21,200 nucleotides of DNA from Candidatus Heimdallarchaeota archaeon LC_2 (GTDB lineage Archaea > Asgardarchaeota > Heimdallarchaeia > Heimdallarchaeales > Kariarchaeaceae): NCBI GenBank assembly GCA_001940725.1, contig MDVR01000070.1, positions 1 through 21,200 of the forward strand, in the 5' to 3' direction. The notes under the pieces were generated by a model. It saw only the letters and a program-made list of their open reading frames with translations. It had not been told where the DNA came from and searched no databases. This document shows, piece after piece, positions 13,710-21,200 of the stretch (its first letter is position 1; each line of letters starts with the position of its first letter). A program made the translations under genes and the position numbers.

Positions 13710-15617
13710 ATGGCATTGCGAACCTATACCACAGGTTTATCTCTCAAGCATTTTCCACAAAATGAAAGAAGATCTGTTAAAAGGAGGTTAGCTGCCATAG
13801 TCCTGCAACTGAGCGATGAGAATACAAAACATTGTCAGAAACATGCACATGAAGTTGTTAACTATCTTATTGATCAGGATATTGATAATCACTGCGTCAT
13901 GGACCCAGTAGCTGAGGTAAATGGTGGTAAAGGTAAGTACGGTGTCAATGAGTTGATGAAGAAGATTGGTAATGCTAAGAACCATCTTCACAGTGGATAT
14001 CATCAGCTATTGACCTCTTGTAAGGGATATATTGATAGAGTGAACAAAGTCAGAGAGATATTTGAGTTCATGAATGATAATCAGAAGGAATTTATTTCTT
14101 GGATACTCTGGCAGAGATCTACCTATGCTAATAGGGTATTTGCCAAAAAGTGGAATGTGAAGTTTTGGTATGTGGATAATCTTATGCGAGGAGTTCACAA
14201 TAGCTATTTTGGTAATATTAAAAATAATTTACCTTGTTTTGTTAGAGACCCTTCTGAAAAGGAGTTTATAGATGCAATTGATGTGATTCTCTCTGGATTT
14301 AATAATGATTTAACAAACAGAGAAAAGGCATTTGTCAATAAATTGAAAAAATTGAAAAAACTTAAGACAATCGGCTTAACGGGTCCAATGGACCCAATGG
14401 AACTAAGTTTCATTCCCACAGGATGGAAACATCTGAAGATGTGGGTTGATAATCTAGATCTTCATCGTAGCTGGATGCCGGTATTTCGTAGCATACTTTC
14501 GCAAGTCTACCTCTTGGATTACAAGGGGATGATTAATAAGATAAAAACTGCAAAAGTAACAGAACTACTGAGAATACCTTTTCAAAAAGATGAGAGAAAA
14601 AATAATAAAAATAATAAAAACAATAAGAATACTAAGAATAATAAAGATAAAAAAAATTATAAAAATAAATTATCGTATCAGATGGTCTCTGGACCCAAAT
14701 ATGTTATTCGAAGAGAGAATAATACTAAATCTCTTGATCTAATGAGAAAACAGGGTTATTTTGTACTACAATTCAAATTTCTAGAAGATAAATGGAAAGA
14801 TGCAATTGCTGTGAGAGTTAAGCCATCAAGAAAGATGAGAGTGATTATTTACAAAGAAATTACTCTGAGATCTATGGTGGTTCATACCCCACGTTCTAAT
14901 GATGTTGATATTCAATTGATTTTTGAAGGAGATACTGAGAACTTTATTAGCACAGATCATTTGAAGAAGAAAATATCTGTGAATAAAGTAGATACAATTG
15001 GGATTGATATTAACAGACGTGGTGAATACGCAGTTGTTAGTAATCTTGATGTGGAGTTGCCAGATGAGATAGTTGAGCAATCAAGAAGATGGAATGTGGT
15101 TCTTGATAAGATTAGTCATCTTCAATATTTGCAAGACAAAACAGATAATTCATGGAGAAAAAGTATCTATGGGTTTCAGATAGGGGATCTTCACAATCGT
15201 AAGAAGAATTTACGCAAGGATTATCATCTTAGACTTGCTAACTGGGTGGGATTGCAGATGGTAAGTAGTGGTGCAGATAAACTAGTAATCGAGGATCTGG
15301 ATATTCGTACCTATGGTACAAGAGGTGCACTTGCCAAGGCCATTGAAAGTATGGCTGATGATACTTCGCTATATGCAAGAGAGGTACTGGCAGTAAGAAA
15401 ATTTACTGGTAAATATATTGAACTAGTAAAAACATCAGCATATAATTCATCCAGGATTCATGTGGATTGTGGAGGAAGGTTGAAAAGAGATTATTCTAGA
15501 AATCAATATGATATTGCACCGTGCTCCGAGTGTGGAAAAATGGTAAATACGCACAAAAATGCAGCTATTTATCTTGTTAGTACCTTGTCAGGTCCACAAA
15601 ACCCTGACATACTCTGA
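13710..15617 (+). CDS. tnpB: IS607-type TnpB-like protein, RuvC-III Asp replaced
   Basis: A 635-aa TnpB/Fanzor-superfamily protein, clearly longer than common TnpBs. Residues 1-290 are a basic, mostly helical region of unknown detail. Residues 297-322 are an Asn/Lys-only linker (AAT/AAA repeats). The RuvC core follows: RuvC-I TIGIDINRRGEYAVV (Asp433), RuvC-II LVIEDLDIRTYG (Glu528) and a zinc finger with His584-x2-Cys587 and Cys605-x2-Cys608 (the first Cys replaced by His). At RuvC-III, where D-x-N-AA is expected, it has THKNAAIYL, so the catalytic Asp is His615. DNA cutting is therefore doubtful. The ORF is uninterrupted although the tnpA before it is wrecked, so it is either a recent loss or retained for DNA binding. 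ATG at 13710. Confidence 0.85.
   Translation: MALRTYTTGLSLKHFPQNERRSVKRRLAAIVLQLSDENTKHCQKHAHEVVNYLIDQDIDNHCVMDPVAEVNGGKGKYGVNELMKKIGNAKNHLHSGYHQLLTSCKGYIDRVNKVREIFEFMNDNQKEFISWILWQRSTYANRVFAKKWNVKFWYVDNLMRGVHNSYFGNIKNNLPCFVRDPSEKEFIDAIDVILSGFNNDLTNREKAFVNKLKKLKKLKTIGLTGPMDPMELSFIPTGWKHLKMWVDNLDLHRSWMPVFRSILSQVYLLDYKGMINKIKTAKVTELLRIPFQKDERKNNKNNKNNKNTKNNKDKKNYKNKLSYQMVSGPKYVIRRENNTKSLDLMRKQGYFVLQFKFLEDKWKDAIAVRVKPSRKMRVIIYKEITLRSMVVHTPRSNDVDIQLIFEGDTENFISTDHLKKKISVNKVDTIGIDINRRGEYAVVSNLDVELPDEIVEQSRRWNVVLDKISHLQYLQDKTDNSWRKSIYGFQIGDLHNRKKNLRKDYHLRLANWVGLQMVSSGADKLVIEDLDIRTYGTRGALAKAIESMADDTSLYAREVLAVRKFTGKYIELVKTSAYNSSRIHVDCGGRLKRDYSRNQYDIAPCSECGKMVNTHKNAAIYLVSTLSGPQNPDIL
14599..14675 (+). 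repeat. A/AAT-rich low-complexity coding tract
   Basis: Imperfect repeats of AAT/AAA/AAC codons inside the tnpB-like ORF encode an Asn/Lys run. It probably forms a flexible linker between the N-terminal half and the RuvC half, and arose by slippage. Confidence 0.7.
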
Positions 15618-15649
15618 TTCCAGAGGGCATGACAGATTTTATCATGTCA
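15586..15649 (+). ncRNA. Three tandem hairpins, possible omega RNA
   Basis: Three consecutive stems span the end of the tnpB-like gene: TGTCAGG/CCTGACA (15586-15592 with 15603-15609), CTCTG-ATTC-CAGAG (15612-15625, covering the stop codon) and TGACAGAT-TTT-ATC(A)TGTCA (15630-15649, one bulged A). A compact multi-hairpin cluster across the tnpB stop codon is where TnpB guide-RNA scaffolds lie. It could instead be only a terminator or the element's right end. Confidence 0.4.
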
Positions 15650-15655
15650 AACGTT

Positions 15656-16007
15656 TTGTGTAACACTACATTCGCCGATATGTGCTTTTTTAAGAATCGA
15701 TCGATCTTTTAATTTTATATTGTTGAATTGAAAATTAATACAATATTTCCTGTAAAATTCATCAATCATGAATTAATTAATTTAATTATTCGTAAAACAG
15801 TAAATTAAATATTAATTGAACTATCAAATTGTAACATTATAATTTTTCCATTTAAACCAAAGAAATCTCAGTAAATGTAAATTGTAACATTTCGGAATTC
15901 AAATCGTTCAATATCAAATATCTTTTAATGTTCAAATTTTAAGATCAGATTAGAAATTATACTGAGACTAGTGATGACTATCTTAGTATGAAAACTAATT
16001 CTTCCGC
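15656..16007. other. Long AT-rich region upstream of rpoB
   Basis: About 350 bp with no ORF of note and no rpoH-like gene, which often precedes rpoB in archaea. It holds a 13-bp direct repeat (listed separately), an ATCGATCGAT run near 15695 and several A/T tracts that could serve as TATA boxes. It is presumably the rpoB promoter region plus the right flank of the IS607-like element. Confidence 0.5.
15826..15891. repeat. 13-bp direct repeat upstream of rpoB
   Basis: AAATTGTAACATT occurs exactly at 15826-15838 and again at 15879-15891, 53 bp apart (about five helical turns), so both copies face the same side of the helix. That suggests paired protein-binding sites in the rpoB promoter region. 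AT-richness lowers the significance. Confidence 0.4.
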
Positions 16008-16011
16008 GGAG
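16008..16011 (+). promoter_or_regulatory. Shine-Dalgarno deciding the rpoB start
   Basis: GGAG is eight bases before the ATG at 16020 and five before the adjacent in-frame TTG at 16017. The spacing favours ATG as the true start. The nearest upstream in-frame stop is at 15996. Confidence 0.45.
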
Positions 16012-16019
16012 AAGTATTG

Positions 16020-19000
16020 ATGTTACGATCAAGAAAAGTAGAACCTTTCACTGCAGATGAAAAATGGATCTTGCTCGATAGTTTATTTAGTGAGCTTGGA
16101 CTTGTTCGTCAGCATTTAGATTCATATAATCATTTTATTAAAATAGGACTTCAACAAGTAGTGGATGAAGAAAAAATTATTCAACCAGACGATCCCAATG
16201 GAATGTGGGTCGAACTGGACCAAATTACTCTAGGAGAGCCTGCTATCAAAGAAGCTGATGGTAGTACAACACCTGTATGGCCAATGGATGCAAGAACGCG
16301 TAATTTAACTTATGCTGCCATGCTTCATTTAAAAATGACGCCAAGATATCCTGAAGAGAAACAAACTTTGCTAAACACACATGTGCCGCGTAAAATGAAT
16401 GCTGTTTCTACAACAACTGTATATGTTGGGCATTTACCAATTATGCTTAGATCAGATAAGTGTCGTTTAGCAATGAATAATCCAGATGCAGCGGTCATGA
16501 TTCAACATGGGGAAGATCCACAAGATAGTGGTGGTTATTTTATTGTTAATGGATCAGAACGTGTTTTGGTAACTCAAGAAGATCTTGCACCAAATAGAAT
16601 TCTTGTTGAAAAATTGAAGAACAAGGCAGCAACGTCTTTAGCCAAAGTATTTTCAACGATGAAGGGTTTTAGAGCACCTGTAACTCTAGAGAGAACCAGA
16701 GATGGAAGTTTAAGAGTTTCTTTCCCAAGTGTTTCTAGGAAAATATCACTTATTGTATTATTGAGAGCATTAGGATTAGAAAAAGATGGTGTAATTGCAA
16801 GAAGAATTGCCTCAACACCTGATATCCAATCAAGATTATTACCAATATTACAAGCAGAAACTGTAAGAAATCAAGAGCAAGCACTTGACTACATAGGTAA
16901 AAGAGTAGCTGTTGGGCAAACAAAAGAATATCGGGTTAACCGAACTGAACAAGTACTTGATCGTTATTTATTACCACACCTTGGCAATACAAAAGAAGCA
17001 AGAATTAAGAAAGCATATTTCCTTTGTTTAATGGCTCAACGTGTTCTTGAACTTGAAGTAGGAGATCGTACACCTGATGATAAAGATCACTATGCAAGTA
17101 AAAGATTAAACTTAGCAGGAGATTTACTATTATTACTATTCAGAAATGCATTTCGAAGTTTGACAAGAGATATTAAATATCAATTAGAGAGAAATGCAAA
17201 CAAGAAGGGAGCTTTCCTCAAAACTGCAGTTCGTGCAGATGTAATTACCGAAAGACTTAGACATGCTCTTGCTACTGGAAATTGGGTTGGAGGTAAAGCC
17301 GGAGTATCTCAATTACTTGATCGTACTAACTATATGTCCACATTAAGTCATTTACGAAGGGTTGTATCTCCATTATCAAGAAGTCAACCACATTTCGAGG
17401 CTCGAGATCTTCATCCAACTCATTGGGGCAAAGTTTGCCCAAACGAAACACCAGAAGGACCAAATTGTGGTTTAGTCAAGAATTTAGCCTTGCAAGCATA
17501 TATTAGTACCCAAATAGAAAGTACATTTGTTCTTCAAGAACTTCTAGATTTGGGTTTGATCCAAGAGGATGTATCTCCAGATCCAAAATATTCTCGAGTT
17601 TTCCTTAATGGAACACTTGTTGGTTATTATCCAAATGGAGAAATGCTCTCGTATAAAATTAGAAATGGAAGACGTAATCGGATATTTGCTCCTGAAGTTA
17701 ATGTAGCATTTTATGATAAAACAAATGAAATACTCATAAATTCAGATCAAGGCAGAGTAAGAAGGCCTTTGATCATTGTTAAAGATGGAATACCTTCCTT
17801 AACAAAAGACCATGTGGAACAAGTTAAAGTAGGAGATAAGAGATGGAGTGATCTTACGAGGCAAGGTATTATAGAATATTTAGATGCAGAGGAAGAAGAG
17901 AATTCGTATATTGCAATTGATGTTGATCACTTAAATCGTGATCATACTCATTTAGAAATTTCTCCAGCCACAATTCTAGGTATTTGTGCCTCATTAATTC
18001 CATTCCCTGAACATAACCGATCTGATCGTAATGTCTATGAATCTGGAATGGCAAAACAATCTTTGGGTATATATGCAGCTAACTTCAGGTTAAGATTAGA
18101 TACTCGTTCTCATATACTTCATTATCCACAGGCTCCTTTAGTTAAAACCCATGCAATGCATTCAATCGGATTTGATAGTAGGCCAGCTGGTCAAAATTTC
18201 ATAGTAGCAGTTCTATCCTATAGTGGATATAATATGGAAGATTCATTAATTATGAATAAATCATCAGTAGAAAGAGGATTAGGTCGCTCAACATTCTTTA
18301 GGTCTTATGATTCAGAAGAAAGAAGATATCCTGGTGGTCAGGAAGATGTATTTTCGATCCCAACTGAGGATGTAAGAGGATTTAAAGCCCCTGATGCCTA
18401 TAGACATCTTGCAGAAGATGGTGTAGTTGAACCAGAAACATTCGTAAACGGTAAGACTGGTGAAGTAATTATTGGACGTACATCGCCACCAAGATTTCTT
18501 GAAACGCAACAAGAATTTGATCACCCGATGGAACATCGTCGTGAAACATCTACAAATATGCGTTTTGGAGAATCAGGTATTGTAGATACTGTAATTTTTA
18601 CTGAGACTCAAGAAGGCCACCGACTAATCAAAGTCAAAATGCGATCATTACGTATACCTGAACTGGGTGATAAATTTGCATCTCGACACGGTCAAAAAGG
18701 AATTCTTGGTGTACTAATCAAGCAAGAAGATATGCCATTTACTGAAAACGGTTTATCTCCAGATTTAATAATAAATCCTCACGCTATTCCTTCAAGAATG
18801 ACAATCGGACAATTAATGGAGTTGCTTGCAGGTAAATTGGCTTCAGTTAGTGGAGATTTTATTCGAGCAACAGCTTTTGAGGGTGTTTCTGCTGATTATA
18901 TTAAAGATGGGCTTCATGAACTTGGGTTCCAAAAATATGGAAGAGAGGTTATGTATGACGGTCGAACAGGTGAGAAATTACTATCGGATGTCTTTGTTGG

Positions 19001-19403
19001 AGTAGCATTTTACCAAAAATTACATCATTTAGTAAACGACAAGATACATGCTCGAGCCCGAGGTCCAGTTCAAATTCTTACGAGACAACCAACTGAAGGT
19101 AGAAGTCGAGAGGGTGGATTGAAATTCGGAGAGATGGAAAGAGATTGTTTGATCGGTCATGGTACTGCTCTCATTCTAAAAGAACGTCTCCTTGATGAAT
19201 CAGATAAGTCAGAAGCATTGTTTTGTGAAAAATGTGGTTTCTTAGCACAATATAATCGTAGATTGGAAAAATTACAATGTCCGGTTTGTCGTGAAGATAC
19301 ACAAGTATCAAAGATCATAATCAGTTATGCATTCAAATTATTAATTCAAGAATTAATGTCCCTTGGAATCGCCCCACGAATTGAACTTGAAAACAAAATG
19401 TGA
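16020..19403 (+). CDS. rpoB: DNA-directed RNA polymerase subunit B (unsplit)
   Basis: The second-largest RNA polymerase subunit, forming one side of the catalytic cleft. At 1127-1128 aa it is a single full-length chain, not split into B' and B'' as in many methanogens and halophiles. Family blocks are in order: HPTHWGKVCPNETPEGPNCG (about 465), GYNMEDSLIMNKSSVERG (about 735), GDKFASRHGQKGI (about 882), and a C-terminal zinc site CEKCG...CPVCRED (about 1068-1090). ATG 16020 is preferred to TTG 16017 because of the GGAG spacing. It stands apart: no rpoH before it and no rpoA after it; the next gene has its own promoter region, so the usual archaeal rpoH-B-A1-A2 order is broken here. Confidence 0.96.
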   Translation: MLRSRKVEPFTADEKWILLDSLFSELGLVRQHLDSYNHFIKIGLQQVVDEEKIIQPDDPNGMWVELDQITLGEPAIKEADGSTTPVWPMDARTRNLTYAAMLHLKMTPRYPEEKQTLLNTHVPRKMNAVSTTTVYVGHLPIMLRSDKCRLAMNNPDAAVMIQHGEDPQDSGGYFIVNGSERVLVTQEDLAPNRILVEKLKNKAATSLAKVFSTMKGFRAPVTLERTRDGSLRVSFPSVSRKISLIVLLRALGLEKDGVIARRIASTPDIQSRLLPILQAETVRNQEQALDYIGKRVAVGQTKEYRVNRTEQVLDRYLLPHLGNTKEARIKKAYFLCLMAQRVLELEVGDRTPDDKDHYASKRLNLAGDLLLLLFRNAFRSLTRDIKYQLERNANKKGAFLKTAVRADVITERLRHALATGNWVGGKAGVSQLLDRTNYMSTLSHLRRVVSPLSRSQPHFEARDLHPTHWGKVCPNETPEGPNCGLVKNLALQAYISTQIESTFVLQELLDLGLIQEDVSPDPKYSRVFLNGTLVGYYPNGEMLSYKIRNGRRNRIFAPEVNVAFYDKTNEILINSDQGRVRRPLIIVKDGIPSLTKDHVEQVKVGDKRWSDLTRQGIIEYLDAEEEENSYIAIDVDHLNRDHTHLEISPATILGICASLIPFPEHNRSDRNVYESGMAKQSLGIYAANFRLRLDTRSHILHYPQAPLVKTHAMHSIGFDSRPAGQNFIVAVLSYSGYNMEDSLIMNKSSVERGLGRSTFFRSYDSEERRYPGGQEDVFSIPTEDVRGFKAPDAYRHLAEDGVVEPETFVNGKTGEVIIGRTSPPRFLETQQEFDHPMEHRRETSTNMRFGESGIVDTVIFTETQEGHRLIKVKMRSLRIPELGDKFASRHGQKGILGVLIKQEDMPFTENGLSPDLIINPHAIPSRMTIGQLMELLAGKLASVSGDFIRATAFEGVSADYIKDGLHELGFQKYGREVMYDGRTGEKLLSDVFVGVAFYQKLHHLVNDKIHARARGPVQILTRQPTEGRSREGGLKFGEMERDCLIGHGTALILKERLLDESDKSEALFCEKCGFLAQYNRRLEKLQCPVCREDTQVSKIIISYAFKLLIQELMSLGIAPRIELENKM

Positions 19404-19570
19404 TATATATTCTAATGAAATATCAATAATATCAAATTTCAAATAGATTTATTATATATTTAAACAATTAATCATGAACATTTAATATTTAGTTTAATAG
19501 GTTCTATAGCCTTTGTGTGCGTATTTATATATATCTTTTTCTGACAAAAAAATTTACAAACTTGCCCGCA

Positions 19571-19580
19571 TATTTATAAA
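19571..19580 (+). promoter_or_regulatory. TATA-like box for acyltransferase gene
   Basis: TATTTATAAA would place transcription start near 19605 and leave a leader of roughly 95 nt, long for a gene here. A second TATA-like stretch lies around 19522-19535, so the true start is uncertain. Confidence 0.35.
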
Positions 19581-19598
19581 GGTGAGAAACAAATAGCA

Positions 19599-19622
19599 AT
19601 TGTAGGGATTGTGCCATACAAT
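19599..19622 (+). other. Hairpin in acyltransferase leader
   Basis: ATTGTAGG (19599-19606) pairs with CC(A)TACAAT (19614-19622), an 8-bp stem with one bulged A and a 7-nt loop. It falls at the presumed transcript 5' end. It may be an RNA structure or a protein site; I cannot tell which. Confidence 0.35.
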
Positions 19623-19641
19623 CTTCAACATTTGTACTTAT

Positions 19642-19661
19642 TTTCAGTCAAATGACTGAAA
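19642..19661. promoter_or_regulatory. Perfect 9-bp-arm palindrome before acyltransferase
   Basis: TTTCAGTCA, two A, TGACTGAAA. The arms are exactly complementary with only a 2-nt centre, too tight for a good RNA loop but ideal for a dimeric DNA-binding protein. It lies 37 bp before the ATG at 19699. Confidence 0.45.
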
Positions 19662-19698
19662 TCACTGATTTTAATTCATTCACCTCCCATGTGATTAT

Positions 19699-20547
19699 AT
19701 GAGCTCATTTCAAAACAAAAATCCTTATTCCTCTGCAGAAACTGAAGTAGGAAAATTCACTCGAACTGAAGAATTATTTAAGAAAGTAAAAGTTGGTTAT
19801 TCAAAAACCAAGTTATATGATGGTTCAGGAAAATTGGGGCCAGCAGATTATTTTGATTATGATTTTCAATCAAGTCATTTTGCAACTAAATTATTGGGAG
19901 TCTTTTTCAGAAGGGCAGTTCATTTAGGATGGAAAACAAGATTTGAAGGAGTAGAAAATATTCCAAACGATAAAAATATAATTTTAATGCCAAATCACAT
20001 TAGTCATTTGGATGGTCCACTAGCAATAATTGGGGCTACCAAAAGATTAGAAAAATCAATTGATGTTATCGGAGATGAAAAACTTTTCAAGAATCGGTTT
20101 ATGAGAAAATTCTTATCTTTATTTAACGCTTTTCCAATGAAGAAAGGTTCAAAGGATATTAAAATCGTTGATTACGCAATAAAAAGAAGTTCAAAAAATT
20201 CACTCTTGTGGTTTCCTGAAGGCCAACGTCACAAAAATCCATCCAGTAACATGTGTAATCCTGGAAAATTAGGATCAGGAAAAATTGCCCATTCAGCAAA
20301 ATCTGCTATTATACCAGTATTCATTTGTGGAGCTGAATTTGCAATGCCAGTAGGGCGAAAACTGACTTATGGAAAGGGTTTGAATTCAATAAAAATACTT
20401 GTTAAATACGGTAAACCCGTTTATCTAGATGATTTGAGAGCTTTACCTCCATCAAAAGAAACTTCAAGATTAGTTGTAGATAGAATAATGAATCATATAG
20501 AAGCCCTAAGACCCAAAGGACCTTATAGAAACCAAAATAACAGATAA
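19699..20547 (+). CDS. PlsC-like glycerolipid acyltransferase
   Basis: A member of the LPLAT/PlsC family, which transfers acyl chains to lysophosphatidate or related acceptors at the membrane face. The catalytic HX4D motif is present (His100, Asp105 in NHISHLDGP). FPMKKG (145-150) fits motif II, FPEGQR (172-177) fits motif III (usual FPEGTR), and SAIIPVFICGAEF fits the motif IV block. A 70-residue N-terminal extension precedes the domain. All key residues remain, so activity is likely. Acyl-ester lipid enzymes are unexpected in archaea, whose membranes use ether-linked isoprenoids, though such genes are known in some lineages including Asgard archaea. It is convergent with nadM, 10 bp apart. 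The substrate is unknown. Confidence 0.85.
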   Translation: MSSFQNKNPYSSAETEVGKFTRTEELFKKVKVGYSKTKLYDGSGKLGPADYFDYDFQSSHFATKLLGVFFRRAVHLGWKTRFEGVENIPNDKNIILMPNHISHLDGPLAIIGATKRLEKSIDVIGDEKLFKNRFMRKFLSLFNAFPMKKGSKDIKIVDYAIKRSSKNSLLWFPEGQRHKNPSSNMCNPGKLGSGKIAHSAKSAIIPVFICGAEFAMPVGRKLTYGKGLNSIKILVKYGKPVYLDDLRALPPSKETSRLVVDRIMNHIEALRPKGPYRNQNNR

Positions 20548-20557
20548 ATAAAAAATA

Positions 20558-21103
20558 TTATACCAAATCAGAAACTGGATTCTCGTTTCTACAAGCAATT
20601 AGTCTATCTTGAATTTTCCATTCAGATAATAATTCTATTACATCTGGATTAATAGCATTATTCAAATCTTCTCCTTCCATCAAATTGGATCTGATCTTAG
20701 TTCCTTCAAATTCACCTCGATTAACGATCCCAGTCTGAGTTACTTCAAATCCTGCTTCTTCGAAGAGCATTTTGGTAAACTGATTGTTACCATAAAAAGT
20801 ATCAAATTTTGGAGTTAATCTTTTGATATGATGAACCCAAAGTGGATTATCCATTATGTCGTTTGCTGGAATTATCCAATATTTTATGGGATCAATATTT
20901 TCCTCTATTAACATTATTCTGATTAATGTAATCCTCTCACCTGCCGTCAATGGATTTTTAGTTGTATGACTTAATTGTGCAGCAGCTACAACAATAATTA
21001 CTTCATCCTTTTCTTGTAAAATTTGCTTGATTACGCTTAAATGCCCAAGATGCGGTGGTTGAAACCTACCAATCAGAAGACCTCTTTTTATCACTATTTT
21101 CAA
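20558..21103 (-). CDS. nadM: Nicotinamide-nucleotide adenylyltransferase, archaeal type
   Basis: Joins NMN and ATP to form NAD in the cytoplasm. The nucleotidyltransferase signature is GRFQPPHLGH (residues 12-21). NPLTAGER (50-57) is the family's ATP/phosphate block, and EGTKIRS (133-139) is the ISSTxIR-like second nucleotide motif. At 181 aa it is close to the usual 170-180. The start is TTG at 21103; the ATG at 21110 is in another frame, and a GTG at codon 4 is an alternative. Its 3' end faces the acyltransferase gene. All expected motifs are intact. Confidence 0.94.
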   Translation of the reverse strand: MKIVIKRGLLIGRFQPPHLGHLSVIKQILQEKDEVIIVVAAAQLSHTTKNPLTAGERITLIRIMLIEENIDPIKYWIIPANDIMDNPLWVHHIKRLTPKFDTFYGNNQFTKMLFEEAGFEVTQTGIVNRGEFEGTKIRSNLMEGEDLNNAINPDVIELLSEWKIQDRLIACRNENPVSDLV

Positions 21104-21180
21104 TACCCATTTCTTTTCAATTCAATATTCCGACAACAATATAGACATTCGCACTTTAATTTCCACGCGAGGTAACCTAA

Positions 21181-21190
21181 TTTATATATA
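21181..21190 (-). promoter_or_regulatory. TATA-like box upstream of nadM
   Basis: On the minus strand TATATATAAA lies about 80 bp before the TTG start, which would give a leader of roughly 50 nt. A strong match by composition, but the distance makes the link to nadM uncertain. Confidence 0.35.
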
Positions 21191-21200
21191 GAACTTTGAT

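Larger units (their letters stand above)
13098..15655 (+). mobile_element. Degenerate IS607-like element
   Basis: The classic IS607 order, serine recombinase then TnpB on the same strand, with a 30-bp gap. Only the tnpB-like gene is open. True ends are not resolved: IS607 elements have no obvious terminal repeats and make no duplications, so the left edge is set at the start of tnpA and the right edge just after the hairpins beyond tnpB. It lies between the copper gene pair and rpoB. Confidence 0.65.

Noticed and set aside
13035..15612. Imperfect direct repeat (ACAAAACC-TG-CAT near 13045 and ACAAAACCCTGACAT near 15596) as IS607 ends
   Set aside because: Too short and gapped, and the right copy lies inside the tnpB-like gene, so it cannot mark an element edge with confidence.
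15656..16007. A hidden small rpoH gene before rpoB
   Set aside because: All forward frames are broken by stops and no subunit H-like sequence is seen.
16020..19403. Short minus-strand open frames within rpoB, and similar antisense frames inside tnpB, fttA and pan
   Set aside because: They lie within strongly conserved coding sequence, show no motifs and are explained by the codon bias of the real gene.
19678..19690. CACCTCCC before the acyltransferase start, resembling the 16S rRNA 3' end
   Set aside because: It is the anti-Shine-Dalgarno sense rather than a ribosome-binding site. It could only act by pairing within the mRNA, and no partner GGAGG is nearby.

Overview
The window is an AT-rich archaeal chromosome segment. 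Archaeal markers are an unsplit RNA polymerase subunit B, a proteasome-activating nucleotidase (PAN), the termination ribonuclease aCPSF1/FttA, a type II (archaeal) glyceraldehyde-3-phosphate dehydrogenase, an archaeal-type NMN adenylyltransferase (NadM), a tRNA-Gly with no encoded CCA, TTG/GTG starts and TATA-like boxes at leaderless spacing. A SCO1-type copper chaperone beside a membrane-anchored cupredoxin suggests copper-dependent (perhaps aerobic) electron transfer. A 7TM protein with a possible roadblock/longin-like tail, plus a PlsC-type acyltransferase, lean toward an Asgard/Heimdallarchaeia-like genome. The lineage is inference only; a thaumarchaeal relative is not excluded.

Layout. 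1-3402 is mostly minus strand: a hypothetical protein, a plus-strand tRNA-Gly(UCC), a two-gene unit (7TM protein then UbiA prenyltransferase, overlapping by 4 bp) and a small zinc-ribbon protein. 3400-5278 is a TnpB gene framed by an imperfect 30-bp inverted repeat (26/30 matches, including a 16-bp perfect core). 5574-7404 is a translationally coupled operon: an unknown protein, a winged-helix regulator and gap. 7490-11271 is information processing: PAN (-), an MCTS1/Tma20-like PUA protein (+) and aCPSF1/FttA (-). 11466-12944 is the divergent SCO1/cupredoxin pair. 13098-15650 is a decayed IS607-type element: a serine-recombinase pseudogene followed by a long, intact TnpB-like ORF. 16020-21103 holds rpoB, a PlsC-like acyltransferase and, convergently, nadM.

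The most unusual content is the pair of TnpB-family proteins. The first has Gly where the RuvC-II catalytic Glu is expected, with possible substitute Glu residues about 36-41 positions downstream, reminiscent of the rearranged active sites described for Fanzors and some TnpBs. The second keeps the RuvC-I Asp and RuvC-II Glu but has His at the RuvC-III Asp, and it sits behind a recombinase that carries stops, frameshifts and a Ser-to-Cys change at the catalytic serine. Both genes have clusters of short hairpins across their stop codons, where TnpB guide RNAs (omega RNA/reRNA) normally lie. One open reading, not proven, is that these are TnpB derivatives kept for guided DNA binding rather than cutting; simple decay is the alternative.
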